Source: Shewanella nanhaiensis
GTDB lineage: Bacteria > Pseudomonadota > Gammaproteobacteria > Enterobacterales > Shewanellaceae
Assembly (NCBI RefSeq): GCF_019457885.1
Contig: NZ_JAHZST010000004.1
Location: forward strand, 62,001-126,000
Reading direction: 5' to 3'
Length of the DNA stretch: 64,000 nt
This document shows, in pieces, positions 48,550-57,765 of the stretch (positions within the stretch are counted from its first letter, which is position 1; every line of letters begins with the position of its first letter). The notes under the pieces are model-generated. The model was not told the origin of the DNA, searched no databases, and saw only the letters and a list, made by a program, of their open reading frames with translations. Both the position numbers and the translations under genes were made by a program.

Positions 48550-49161
48550 CTACAACTCGCTATCTTCACTGAAGTGATTGACACCGAACTGGGTAATTTT
48601 TATCTTTTCAGACCAGTAGTCTTTGGGCCAGTGTCCCTTAGTCAGAAGGGCATCTATAAAATGTTTAGGGGTGGGGATTTTTTGCCAAACCTGTGGCAAA
48701 AATACGCCTCGCTTACTGCCTTCACTGAGTATAATACCGACTCTGTTTTGTGCTAAGTAATGGTGCAGATCTTCTCTGCTGTTGACCATCAAAGAGCGTA
48801 AAGGTGAGAGTATAGAAAGCTCTATGGTGATCTGCTCTAACAACTCTGCAGTTAAAGGTGAGAAGCGGGGATCATGAAGCGCGCTTCGCAGTGTTAATAC
48901 GGGGATGGTTTGATAGAGCATTTGGGATGTTTCAATATGGCCTATGCAGCCGCGTAACTCTCCTTGCAAAGTTAAGGTAACGAAACAGCCTAAGGTTTTA
49001 TTTAGTATTGAGCTGGCGCGAAGAGCACTCTCATGAACCAAGTAAGTGTTGGCTGTTGGGCTTGTTTGAGGTGCAAAGTGTTGCTTTAAGGCTTCCCTTG
49101 AAAGTCTCAGTAATTGCGCTCTCTCCTCATGGGTGAGCTCAATAGAGGGCGAAACTGGCAT
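48550..49161 (-). CDS. AmmeMemoRadiSam system protein A (AMMECR1 domain)
   Basis: 203 residues with the AMMECR1 fold; the invariant motif LRGCIG is present as ELRGCIGHIE near residue 70. The ATG lies 23 bases inside the end of the MEMO gene, so the two are translationally coupled. AMMECR1 proteins are found from bacteria to humans, but their biochemistry is unknown; in bacteria and archaea they occur with MEMO and a radical SAM protein, as here. Confidence 0.92.
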   Translation of the reverse strand: MPVSPSIELTHEERAQLLRLSREALKQHFAPQTSPTANTYLVHESALRASSILNKTLGCFVTLTLQGELRGCIGHIETSQMLYQTIPVLTLRSALHDPRFSPLTAELLEQITIELSILSPLRSLMVNSREDLHHYLAQNRVGIILSEGSKRGVFLPQVWQKIPTPKHFIDALLTKGHWPKDYWSEKIKITQFGVNHFSEDSEL

Positions 49162-49945
49162 AGCCTACAACTCGACCTCTGTTACCTGAAGTATCGCCTG
49201 AGTTTTGATAACTTAATTGATGTGTTTGTAGCTTATGGTACTCAGCTTGGATCGCAATAGCATTAAGTGCCCGGCTACCACAAGCTTGCTCAGGGGTTAA
49301 TGCGCTATTGTGATTGATTATCTGTTTGCAGGTCTCTCTGTCCAGTTCGGCTGCTTCTTGATAGGAGTGATAGTGACTTAAGTCTGAACTTACAACGATT
49401 AATGTTTCATCTCCACCCCATACCTGTTCAAGTATTGAGGCCATCGCGTGGGGGGATATATCGCCCACGAGTAGAGGGATTAGTTCAAATTTATCTAAAC
49501 AGAGTTGTAGAAAGGGGAGTTCAACCTCTAGGCAATGTTCCTCATTATGGGGAAGATCTGAAATAAGAACCTTACTATGTTCGCTTAATTGACGAAGGGC
49601 ATCCTTGTCTATTAGCTGTTGGCCCAAAGGTGTTTCGAAGCTTTCGGAGCTAGGTAAGGCGCAGCCTTTTAGGTGCACCCTGTGGGCAGGTCCTAACAAG
49701 ACCACGCGCTTTATCTGTTCTCGTCTGGGAGCTAAAAGTGCGAAAGCACTGGCGGCCACTTGACCTGAGTAGATGTAGCCAGCATGAGGGACTATGATAA
49801 CTTTAGTTGGTGAGGATTTTAGCTTAGGATCATCCATCTGTGAGGCGCAGCGTCCCAGAAAGGTGTTTATCATCTGCTTTAGTGGTGTTGCCTCAGCCGG
49901 ATAGAAACGACCGGCGACCGCTGCTTGTCGAGTTAAGCTTGTCAT
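49139..49945 (-). CDS. AmmeMemoRadiSam system protein B (MEMO family)
   Basis: 268 residues from ATG 49943-49945 with GGGGG five bases upstream. MEMO fold, related to class III extradiol dioxygenases. Putative metal and active-site residues are present: VPHAGYIYSG, LGPAHRVHL, EEHCLEVELPF (Cys where most have Ser), SSDLSHYH and ACGSRALN. Together with the AMMECR1 and radical SAM genes it forms a complete set. Function unknown; human MEMO1 binds metal. Confidence 0.92.
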   Translation of the reverse strand: MTSLTRQAAVAGRFYPAEATPLKQMINTFLGRCASQMDDPKLKSSPTKVIIVPHAGYIYSGQVAASAFALLAPRREQIKRVVLLGPAHRVHLKGCALPSSESFETPLGQQLIDKDALRQLSEHSKVLISDLPHNEEHCLEVELPFLQLCLDKFELIPLLVGDISPHAMASILEQVWGGDETLIVVSSDLSHYHSYQEAAELDRETCKQIINHNSALTPEQACGSRALNAIAIQAEYHKLQTHQLSYQNSGDTSGNRGRVVGYASFALY

Positions 49946-50005
49946 TGGCGCCCCCAACTTATGGTCTTACACTAGGCTTAAAGTATAGTCCTGAGAGGTG
50001 ATTAT

Positions 50006-51154
50006 ATGAAGTTTAGCCATAAGAAAGATAGCGGTAACAATCATGTTGTCACTCAAAAAAGCGTGGCTCAGGTTCAGCCTGATAGCTCAAGCATAGTCGA
50101 TACTCGTTACTGGCATGCGCTGGATGATGGACGGGTTCAATGCGATCTTTGCCCTCGTCATTGTCAGCTCAGAGAGGGGAAGCGTGGTGTCTGTTTTATA
50201 CGGCAGAATATCGACAGTGAGATAAAGCTCACTAGCTATGGTCGCTCTAGCGGTTTCTGCGTCGACCCCATCGAGAAGAAGCCCCTTAACCACTTCTATC
50301 CAGGCAGCTCTGTGCTCTCCTTTGGTACTGCTGGATGTAACTTGTGCTGTAAATTTTGTCAAAATTGGGACATTAGTAAGTCACGTCACTTTGATACATT
50401 AGGCTCGCAAGCTTCACCTGAATTATTGGCAGCTACGGCTAAAAAAATGGGTTGTAAAAGTGTGGCGTTTACCTATAACGATCCAGTTATCTTTCATGAG
50501 TATGCTATCGATGTGGCCCAAGCTTGCCATGAGATCGGTATCAACTCGGTTGCGGTTACTGCTGGCTATATCTGCCCTGAGCCCAGAGTTGAGTTTTTTA
50601 ACTTTATGGATGCTGCCAATGTTGACCTTAAGGGGTTTACACAGGAGTTTTATCATAAGATCTGTAGCGGCAACCTCAGTGATGTGCTCAACACCTTGCT
50701 TTACCTTAAGCATGAAACTCAGGTCTGGTTTGAGATAACCACTCTGCTTATTCCTGATGAAAATGACAGTGTTAGAGAGCTAGAGCGGCAAACTCAGTGG
50801 ATTGTGGATAACCTAGGGGCCAATGTACCACTGCACTTCAGTGCTTTTCATCCAGACTTTCATATGTTGAACAAACCCAGAACATCAGTATCGACATTGA
50901 TGCGCGCCAGAGAGATTGCGCTAAAGCAGGGGCTCAATTATGTCTATACCGGTAATGTACACGACAGCGCTGGTGGCAGCAGCTATTGCCCCAGTTGCCA
51001 TCAAAGGGTAATTGAACGGGATTGGTATGAGTTAGGGGAGTACTGCTTAGATAGCGCTGGCCATTGCCATCACTGTGGTGAGCCCATTTCCGGACGTTTC
51101 GATGGGGCACCGGGCCACTTTGGCCATAGAAGGATCCCGATTAAAATTAGCTAA
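50006..51154 (+). CDS. amrS: AmmeMemoRadiSam system radical SAM enzyme (AmrS)
   Basis: 382 residues. The radical SAM CxxxCxxC is seen in GCNLCCKFCQNWDIS near residues 110-124, in the PFL-activase-like subfamily. Extra Cys clusters precede (CDLCPRHC ... GVCFIRQ) and follow it (YCPSCHQ, HCHHCGEP), probably binding another Fe-S centre and zinc. Divergent from the MEMO gene with 60 bases between the starts, so a shared control region is likely. The first 35 residues are not conserved in the family and a later start is possible. Substrate unknown. Confidence 0.9.
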   Translation: MKFSHKKDSGNNHVVTQKSVAQVQPDSSSIVDTRYWHALDDGRVQCDLCPRHCQLREGKRGVCFIRQNIDSEIKLTSYGRSSGFCVDPIEKKPLNHFYPGSSVLSFGTAGCNLCCKFCQNWDISKSRHFDTLGSQASPELLAATAKKMGCKSVAFTYNDPVIFHEYAIDVAQACHEIGINSVAVTAGYICPEPRVEFFNFMDAANVDLKGFTQEFYHKICSGNLSDVLNTLLYLKHETQVWFEITTLLIPDENDSVRELERQTQWIVDNLGANVPLHFSAFHPDFHMLNKPRTSVSTLMRAREIALKQGLNYVYTGNVHDSAGGSSYCPSCHQRVIERDWYELGEYCLDSAGHCHHCGEPISGRFDGAPGHFGHRRIPIKIS

Positions 51155-51170
51155 AGGGATGCGCGTAATA

Positions 51171-51198
51171 AAAAGGCGACCTGATGGCCGCCTTTTTT
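51171..51198 (+). terminator. Rho-independent terminator after amrS
   Basis: GGCGACC, loop TGAT, GGCCGCC (one A-C mismatch) preceded by an A-run and followed by TTTTTT. Confidence 0.8.
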
Positions 51199-51237
51199 GC
51201 TCTATCTTGAGCTTAACACTCAAGAGTTATAGCGCAT

Positions 51238-54138
51238 TTAACCTTCCAGCTTAGCTAGCTCAGCTTTCTGCTCAGTTAACTTGTCGATATCTCGTTGATA
51301 TTCAGCTTGTTTGGCACGCTCTTTCTCAATCACGGCTGCTGGCGCTTTAGCCACGAAACCTTGGTTAGAGAGCTTACCTTCGATGCGCTTAAACTCACCA
51401 GCAGCCTTCTCAAGCAGCTTGTCGATACGGGCAACCTCTTTAGCCACGTCGATAAGACCTGCCATCGGGATCAGCAGCTCCATATCACCAATTAACTGCG
51501 TGGTTGACATAGGTGCGACATCATCTTCAGACATGATAGTGATGGTCTCAAGCTTAGCTAGCGTGGTGAAGAACACCTGATTTGCCTCAAGGCGAGCTCT
51601 GTCTTTGTCGCTCACGCCGCGTAGTAGTGCGTTAAGCGGCTTAGATGGCGCTATGTTCAGCTCAGCACGGATGTTACGTACCGCAGTGATCACTTGCTTC
51701 ACCCACTCAAGATCTTCCATCGCTTCGCTATCAACTTTATCAGCTTGATACTCAGGGAAGCTCGCCAACATCAAGGTGTCGCCTTCTACACCTGTCAATG
51801 GTTGTACACGCTTCCAAATGGTCTCTGTCAGGTAAGGCATCATCGGGTGCATCAGACGCTGCATTTTCTCCAGAACTGTCACTAAGGTGTGGCGTGTACC
51901 ACGAAGCTGAGCTTCAGTGCCATTTTGCATCACTGGCTTAGTGAGCTCTAAGTACCAGTCACAGAACTGATTCCAAGTGAACTCATAGATGGTGTTGGCT
52001 GCTAGGTCGAAACGGTAGTTCTCCATGTGCTCGTCATAGGCTTTAACGGTTTCATTAAACAAACCGATAATCCAGCGATCTGCAAGAGACAGCTCCATTT
52101 CACCGCCATGTTGACCACAATCGAGTGCCTCACCGATAGAGTCCTCTGCAGCATCATCTGCTTGTACTTCAGTATTCATCAGTACGTAGCGTGATGCGTT
52201 CCAGATTTTGTTACAGAAGCTGCGGTAACCATCGAGGCGCTTCATGTCCCAGTTAATGTCACGGCCAGTCGATGCCATAGAGGCTAAGGTAAAGCGCAGT
52301 GCATCGGTGCCGTGGGCTTCGATGCCGTCACTAAACTCTTTGCGTGTGCTCTTTTCGATCTTAGCGGCCAGTTTTGGCTGCATCATGTTACCAGTACGTT
52401 TCGTCACTAGTGACTCTAAATCGATACCGTCAATCATATCCAATGGATCGAGTACGTTACCCTTAGACTTCGACATCTTGTTACCCGCTTCATCGCGGAT
52501 AAGGCCTGTAACGTAAACTGTTTTAAATGGCACTTGAGGCTTGCCGTTTTCATCTTTAATGAAGTGCATGGTCATCATGATCATACGAGCAACCCAGAAG
52601 AAGATGATATCAAAACCTGTCACCAACACATCGGTCGGGTGGAAGGCTTTAAGCTCAGCGGTATCTTTTGGCCAGCCTAAAGTTGAGAAGGTCCACAGTG
52701 CAGAGCTGAACCAGGTATCGAGTACATCGTTGTCTTGGCGAAGTACCACTGAATCGTCAAGTTTGTGCTTAGCACGAACTTCGCTTTCATCACGGCCAAC
52801 ATAGACCTTACCCGCCTCGTCGTACCAAGCTGGAATGCGGTGACCCCACCAAAGCTGACGTGAGATACACCAGTCTTGAATATCACGCATCCAAGAGTTG
52901 TACATGTTCTCATACTGCTGTGGGACAAACTTGATATCGCCGTTATCAACCGCTTCCATGGCTGTTTTCGCCATAGGAGCAACAGATACATACCACTGAT
53001 CAGTCAGCAAAGGCTCAATGACAACGCCAGAGCGATCGCCATAGGGAACTTTCAATCCGTGGGGATCGATCTTTCCAAGTAAGCCTAAGGTTTCAAATTC
53101 GGCAACAACTGCTGTTCGAGCTTTAAAACGATCAAGGCCTGCATAACGCTCAGGAAGCGAGTTATCTAACTCGTTATTCGCTGTGCCATCTGTGTTTACC
53201 ACTTCGGCGCTAGAACGAATTGCGGCATCGAAGGTTAAGATGTTGTACATAGGTAGCGCGTGACGCTTACCCACTTCGTAATCGTTAAAGTCATGGGCTG
53301 GAGTGATCTTCACACAACCAGTACCGAACTCCATGTCGACATAGTCGTCGGCCACAATAGGGATAAGACGGTTAACGATAGGCAGAAGAATAAACTTGCC
53401 GATAAGCGAGGCATAACGCTCATCATCAGGGTGAACCGCCACGGCGCTGTCACCTAACATGGTTTCAGGACGGGTGGTTGCCACTTCTAAGTAATCTTTA
53501 CCGTCAGCGGTCAATGCGCCATCGGCTAGTGGGTAGCGGAAATGCCACATGCTACCTTGCTTCTCTTTGTTCTCAACTTCCAAGTCTGAGATAGCAGTGT
53601 GCAGTGTTGGATCCCAGTTTACTAGGCGCTTACCACGGTAGATTAGGTCATCTTCATACAGACGAACAAAGACCTCTTGAACCGCGTCAGACATGCCTTC
53701 ATCCATAGTGAAACGCTCACGATCCCAATCAACCGAAGCGCCAAGACGGCGTAGCTGCTTAGTGATGGTGCCGCCGGACTCATTCTTCCAGTCCCAGATA
53801 CGGTCGATAAACGCATCGCGGCCAAGGTCGTGACGATTTAAGCCCTCTTCTGCTGCCACTTTACGCTCAACCAACATCTGAGTTGCGATACCAGCATGGT
53901 CGGTACCGACCTGCCAAAGGGTGTTTTTGCCCTTCATACGCTGATAACGGGTCAAGGTATCCATAATGGTGTCTTGGAAAGCATGACCCATATGTAAACT
54001 ACCCGTCACATTTGGTGGCGGGATCATGATGCAATAGTTGCCCTTAGACTCGTCGCCATGGGGCTTGAAGTAACCTTTCTCTTCCCAGTTTTGGTAAAGA
54101 GACTGTTCGATAGACTGCGGATTGTATGTTTTTTCCAT
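51238..54138 (-). CDS. valS: Valyl-tRNA synthetase
   Basis: Class I synthetase charging tRNA-Val, with an editing domain. 966 residues, normal length. HIGH motif as HMGH in [13 protein letters not shown] near residue 48, KMSKS in [11 protein letters not shown] near residue 555, the CP1 editing insert between them and a C-terminal coiled coil (residues about 890-960). 15 bases after holC, as in other gammaproteobacteria. Confidence 0.97.
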   Translation of the reverse strand: MEKTYNPQSIEQSLYQNWEEKGYFKPHGDESKGNYCIMIPPPNVTGSLHMGHAFQDTIMDTLTRYQRMKGKNTLWQVGTDHAGIATQMLVERKVAAEEGLNRHDLGRDAFIDRIWDWKNESGGTITKQLRRLGASVDWDRERFTMDEGMSDAVQEVFVRLYEDDLIYRGKRLVNWDPTLHTAISDLEVENKEKQGSMWHFRYPLADGALTADGKDYLEVATTRPETMLGDSAVAVHPDDERYASLIGKFILLPIVNRLIPIVADDYVDMEFGTGCVKITPAHDFNDYEVGKRHALPMYNILTFDAAIRSSAEVVNTDGTANNELDNSLPERYAGLDRFKARTAVVAEFETLGLLGKIDPHGLKVPYGDRSGVVIEPLLTDQWYVSVAPMAKTAMEAVDNGDIKFVPQQYENMYNSWMRDIQDWCISRQLWWGHRIPAWYDEAGKVYVGRDESEVRAKHKLDDSVVLRQDNDVLDTWFSSALWTFSTLGWPKDTAELKAFHPTDVLVTGFDIIFFWVARMIMMTMHFIKDENGKPQVPFKTVYVTGLIRDEAGNKMSKSKGNVLDPLDMIDGIDLESLVTKRTGNMMQPKLAAKIEKSTRKEFSDGIEAHGTDALRFTLASMASTGRDINWDMKRLDGYRSFCNKIWNASRYVLMNTEVQADDAAEDSIGEALDCGQHGGEMELSLADRWIIGLFNETVKAYDEHMENYRFDLAANTIYEFTWNQFCDWYLELTKPVMQNGTEAQLRGTRHTLVTVLEKMQRLMHPMMPYLTETIWKRVQPLTGVEGDTLMLASFPEYQADKVDSEAMEDLEWVKQVITAVRNIRAELNIAPSKPLNALLRGVSDKDRARLEANQVFFTTLAKLETITIMSEDDVAPMSTTQLIGDMELLIPMAGLIDVAKEVARIDKLLEKAAGEFKRIEGKLSNQGFVAKAPAAVIEKERAKQAEYQRDIDKLTEQKAELAKLEG

Positions 54139-54153
54139 GGGAGCGTGTGCTTC

Positions 54154-54624
54154 TCAAACTAAATTAAGTGGTTGTTTTGCTAAATCCTGAGTGTTTAATG
54201 TAACACCCAAGCTTCGATACTGCCTATAGCGCTCGCGGGCGATCGCTTTATGTCCAGTATCGTTGGCAACGAAATCGATAATCTGGCCAAAGTTTACCGC
54301 AAATGAGGGTACTTGGTCTGCAAGATTAATCAGAAGGTGGCGATTTTTATTGGGGCCGAGGTTATCAAAACCTATCTCAACCGGAGCCCCTGTTGTCGGT
54401 CCTTCCCCTTTTAAGTTATGGGGAACGAAAGAGCGCGGTTCAAACTGCCATAAAAGTTCATCAATGGCGTAAGCCTGCTCTCTATCCTGACAATGAAAAT
54501 AGACCAACTGCTGCTTGATAAATGCCTGCTGAGCCAGTTCACAAGCCAGATGAAACATCTGCTCCAATGCCGTTCCCGAGCTGCGAGGCTCTGTTGGCAT
54601 AAGATAAAATAGGGTTTGTGTCAT
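54154..54624 (-). CDS. holC: DNA polymerase III chi subunit HolC
   Basis: 156 residues. Chi subunit of the clamp loader, linking it to SSB. Family features: FYLMPTEP at the start, ACELAQQAFIKQQLVYFHCQ, LWQFEPRSFVPHN and VPIEIG-like PVEIGFDN. In most gammaproteobacteria pepA precedes holC; here the upstream DNA is the accessory patch instead, so holC probably has a new promoter. Confidence 0.93.
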   Translation of the reverse strand: MTQTLFYLMPTEPRSSGTALEQMFHLACELAQQAFIKQQLVYFHCQDREQAYAIDELLWQFEPRSFVPHNLKGEGPTTGAPVEIGFDNLGPNKNRHLLINLADQVPSFAVNFGQIIDFVANDTGHKAIARERYRQYRSLGVTLNTQDLAKQPLNLV

Positions 54625-55296
54625 AGTTAGGCTTATTCAGCGGACGAAAGAGGAGATTTTACACTAGATACAGCCAGTGATCAGCCACTTTTTCTGTTCT
54701 CTGAGTTTCATCTCTGTCATCAGAGGGAAGGTTGGCTGTTTGTTTTATTTATACCTATCAAAAGTGATGAGTATCAGTGGTATCTCTGTGGTGTTTAGTG
54801 CCGCTAATACAGAAAGTTAGGTACTTGCCAGATAGCAAGTTTCAAGTATCTTTATGTTGGGTTCATTAATGTGGGTTGTGTTTGATGGTTGGCTTGTGTG
54901 GAGGTATTGTCTCGGTCAATAAACTACTAAGCTTTACTCTTGCAGTATTTTCCAAACTTCGTTTGGATAAAAGTCGTGGAATTCCATTCCACACCTGGGC
55001 AAGGAGGACTGCTCGTCCTTATCCTCCTTGCATCCACCATGACGCCCCGACGAAGTTGTTTCCCTGCATTTATTCTTGAAAATACCTAACGCTTTCGATG
55101 GGGCATCCCAGCCCCTCGAAAACTAGGCTCACATCCATGTGAGCCTTACGGCATTTACTTCAATAAACTTCGGCAACTTCCAACGGGGACTTGTTGTATC
55201 CTGCGACACTGTTTGAGTTAACTAATATGAACAGAAATGAGCTAGAAACTCGACTCTAAGTTACGAGATATTGATTAGGAAAAGTAACTTAGTTCC
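54625..55296. other. Non-coding segment with hairpin cluster
   Basis: 672 bases between holC and the ankyrin gene. 54650-54940 shows nothing specific; 54945-55145 holds five hairpins (separate entry); 55146-55296 is unassigned and ends at a repeat-like sequence overlapping the ankyrin stop. The open frame 54876-55079 runs through hairpins and is not a gene. Confidence 0.6.
54945..55145. repeat. Cluster of five stem-loops, multibranched element
   Basis: Perfect hairpins: TCCAAAC-TTC-GTTTGGA (54951-54967); GTGGAAT-TCC-ATTCCAC (54976-54992); GCAAGGAGGA...TCCTCCTTGC (54999-55031); TTTCGATGGGG...CCCCTCGAAA (55093-55121, one bulged base); GGCTCACAT-CC-ATGTGAGCC (55126-55145). An outer pairing GTATTTTC (54945-54952) with GAAAATAC (55078-55085) encloses the first three but shares two bases with the first. 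Four of the five loops contain TCC. Non-coding. Probably an interspersed structured repeat. Confidence 0.7.
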
Positions 55297-56178
55297 CTAA
55301 TTCGCTCCGACCCCTTTATCCACTAGTAAACTCATCACCTTAGTGTTTTTAGAGGATTTAGCATACGAATATGCAGTTCTAGAATTATTATTTTTTAAGG
55401 ATGGATCTGCATTATTTGCTAATAAAATTTTGACCGTCATTAAGCCTGCTTCTGTATTGCTCCAGACACACATTTTATATATTTCTCCTGATGCAAACAT
55501 TAAAGCCGTAAACCCTTTGTCACTTTGGACATTAATCTCTGCACCTTTACTGATAAAAAATTCTGATAATTCAGGGCAGTAGTTCATAGACGCTCTCATT
55601 AGTGCAGTATGTCCTTCTTTTGTCTTTATATTGATGTCAGCACCTTTAGATAACAAATAGTCATAAACGGGCAATATATTTGACACCTTTTCTTGCCTTA
55701 ATTCATCTAAAGGTGTGCCTGTTTGATACTCACAAAATGAATTTGTAATTGCTAACCCTAAATTTTTTGAAGTGAAACTGAAATCAACTTTTTCAAGAAA
55801 TTTAACTATTTCTATCATGTATTCACAATATTCAATGTCAGCTCCGTAATCGACTATGTATGACAGTATATCTGCAGGTATTTTAAATTTAGTTTTATTG
55901 AATATTTTTTCCATCACTTTAATTGGAAGGCATGCATTGAATAACTTGACTATTAGACTCTTAGTCTTAAATACAGCACCACTCTCAACAAGAGATAAAA
56001 TTATTTCAATAACTTTAGGAGCTGTTTCGCTACCAAGATAGTAGTTTTCTAGGATTACTTCTATAGGAAGCTCCTCATACTCATCAACTTCATTTACGTC
56101 GAAACCTTCACTTATGAGAGTTAATGCATTATCCCAATCATCCGATTCTACAAACTCAGTAAATTTATCTGAACTCAT
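55297..56178 (-). CDS. Ankyrin repeat protein
   Basis: 293 residues from ATG 56176-56178 (AAAGGG ten bases upstream; a longer frame to 56241 rejected). Highly acidic N-terminal half with one early repeat-like unit (ALTLISEGFDVNEVDEYEELP), then at least three canonical ankyrin repeats from about residue 175: LLSKGADINIKTKEGHTALM, FFISKGAEINVQSDKGFTAL, ILLANNADPSLKNNNSRTA. No signal peptide. The last codons lie in a repeat-like sequence. More AT-rich than the core genes, consistent with transfer. Binding partner unknown. Confidence 0.8.
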   Translation of the reverse strand: MSSDKFTEFVESDDWDNALTLISEGFDVNEVDEYEELPIEVILENYYLGSETAPKVIEIILSLVESGAVFKTKSLIVKLFNACLPIKVMEKIFNKTKFKIPADILSYIVDYGADIEYCEYMIEIVKFLEKVDFSFTSKNLGLAITNSFCEYQTGTPLDELRQEKVSNILPVYDYLLSKGADINIKTKEGHTALMRASMNYCPELSEFFISKGAEINVQSDKGFTALMFASGEIYKMCVWSNTEAGLMTVKILLANNADPSLKNNNSRTAYSYAKSSKNTKVMSLLVDKGVGAN

Positions 56179-56287
56179 TATTAATATTCCCTTTTTATGA
56201 CTCAAATTAAATAACTCAGACACCCACAATTGTGAATGCAAGTTTCCTCTACTAGGTTTTAGTTAAGGCTGAAGAGAGGAGTTTGTT

Positions 56288-56449
56288 ATGCTGACACCAA
56301 GAAAGGCGCTAGTTAGTTTAGAGGATACGTCGTTTTATCATTGTATATCTCGTTGTATTAGAAAGGCTTTTCTATGCGGGGTTGATAGGCACACTGGTCA
56401 ACCCTATGAGCATAGGCGTGATTGGGTTGAATTATTATGGATGTCTTAG
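56288..56449 (+). pseudogene. Truncated REP-associated tyrosine transposase (RAYT) remnant
   Basis: A 53-codon frame reads MLTPRKALVSLEDTSFYHCI, SRCIRKAFLCGVDRHTGQPY and EHRRDWVELL, then runs out after about 48 matching residues. This is the N-terminus of the Y1-type transposase family linked to REP sequences; the catalytic HxH and Tyr regions that should follow are missing. Sequence after 56450 bears no trace of the rest, so the 3' part has been deleted. GAGGAG precedes the ATG. Confidence 0.8.
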
Positions 56450-56489
56450 TTATTTTGTCTACGCCTTATTATGCAGATTAGATTGTTCT

Positions 56490-57200
56490 TCATGGTGAAA
56501 CTGCTTGTAAAAAAGCATTGCCAGAACTCGTTCTATACAGAATAGGAGTAGTATCTGGGTAGATTTCTTGATTTGGTGCTAACAAACCGATAAAGCAAAA
56601 TTCGAGTAACAAAACACATGAATAGTCCCAGGGATTGGCTTGAGCTCCACTACCGTTAGAAAGCCAATCCGTAAATCCATCGTAATCTGTTGTGAAGAAA
56701 CGATTGCAGTCATAATCAGTCACTTCATTTTTTAATTTTAATGATATTAATAAATTCGCTTCTTTTTGGCTGAAATGAGATAGCACTTCTACAAAATGAG
56801 GATGAAAATTGTTATTCACCAATTGTTCAGCTAGAAGATTTTCCCACATTTCATGTAATAAAGGATTCGTTTCCTTCGAAGCTTCTTCAATTGTTTTTAT
56901 AAAACTTTTACTGTGAACTGGAGGGATTGTCTTTTGCCCCAGACGTGCAGCTTTATTCTTGGCTTTATGTACCGCATTTCCCAATGTATATGTCGCTATA
57001 GCCTTTTCCACTTCAACCATATTATCAAACTTTTGCTTGATGTATCGACCTAGCCCATCAGTCGTCTCTGTGATTGGAGCGACTAATTTATTAAACGTGA
57101 CTAATATCGTTTCTGTTGTCTGCGTATATACTTCCGGTGGTATTGCCTTTGCAATTTCACCTAAACCTGCAATATCTATACTGGAATTACCACTAGTCAT
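56490..57200 (-). CDS. Abi_alpha (DUF4393) domain protein
   Basis: 236 residues from ATG 57198-57200, preceded by GGAGAAGGG; a TTG eight codons upstream is less likely. N-terminal helical part, then the DUF4393 core: LLHEMWENLLAEQLVNNNFH, PHFVEVLSHFSQKEANLLIS, and a C-terminal hydrophobic stretch (CVLLLEFCFIGLLAP). Pfam calls this family Abi_alpha by analogy with abortive infection genes, though few members have been tested. It lies beside a transposase remnant and structured repeats in an accessory patch, so phage defence is possible but unproven. Confidence 0.75.
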   Translation of the reverse strand: MTSGNSSIDIAGLGEIAKAIPPEVYTQTTETILVTFNKLVAPITETTDGLGRYIKQKFDNMVEVEKAIATYTLGNAVHKAKNKAARLGQKTIPPVHSKSFIKTIEEASKETNPLLHEMWENLLAEQLVNNNFHPHFVEVLSHFSQKEANLLISLKLKNEVTDYDCNRFFTTDYDGFTDWLSNGSGAQANPWDYSCVLLLEFCFIGLLAPNQEIYPDTTPILYRTSSGNAFLQAVSP

Positions 57201-57400
57201 CCCTTCTCCATCTAGCACTAGCAAAGCTGTTGATTTATAAGCACTCTACCAGAGATGCGCTGAATAAACGAGCACAAAAAGTGAAAGTGAGCATTGATAT
57301 TGACGTCTTATCCAAAGTCGTCAGTAACAGTCACTTATCGATTAGCAAAAGCAGGTCACTGGCTTGTAACTAATTAATACAGCTTATCGCCTGAAACTGA

Positions 57401-57758
57401 TTTTGGGGCAAAAATCAGCTTCTACCCTCTGCTAAGCAAAGCTAAATCGAAGAGATAAATGAACGGGTGTAGATGCAGCTGCGAGTTTCGGTTTCAGGGA
57501 TGAAACCGTAAAGCGGCCATGGACGGCTTCACAGCGTCTCGCAGAAGTAGCTGCACATAAGCACGCTGCCAGCGATAGATAATTATGAGGCTATGGCCTT
57601 CAATAACCCAACTCAATACAAACTCAGCCAAAAGCTATCAAGCTAGCTCCTACTTTTATCAACAAGAGCAGTTCAGGATGACGGCAAAAAAGATTAACCT
57701 TAGACCAATTCAGCCAAAAGTTAGCACGAAGAAATGTAATCAGCCTTCATTCGAAGGC
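57401..57758. repeat. Structured repeat unit A (tandem with unit B)
   Basis: 358 bases. Begins TTTTGGGGCAAAAATCAG (57401-57418) and ends with a 26-base segment repeated in unit B. A two-part outer stem pairs GTGTAG..CTGCGAG (57467-57485) with CTCGCAG..CTGCAC (57538-57556) around a 6x6 internal loop; inside is the hairpin GGTTTCA-GGGA-TGAAACC (57490-57507) followed by GTAAAGC. Ends with hairpin GCCTTC-ATTC-GAAGGC. No coding potential. Confidence 0.75.
57733..57758 (+). repeat. 26-bp direct repeat, copy 1 (end of unit A)
   Basis: Identical to 58076-58101; contains the palindrome GCCTTC-ATTC-GAAGGC. Confidence 0.9.
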
Positions 57759-57765
57759 TAGCAAG

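Noticed and set aside
54876..55079. 67-codon open frame upstream of the ankyrin gene
   Set aside because: It covers the hairpin cluster; the residues simply follow inverted repeats and no homology is apparent.
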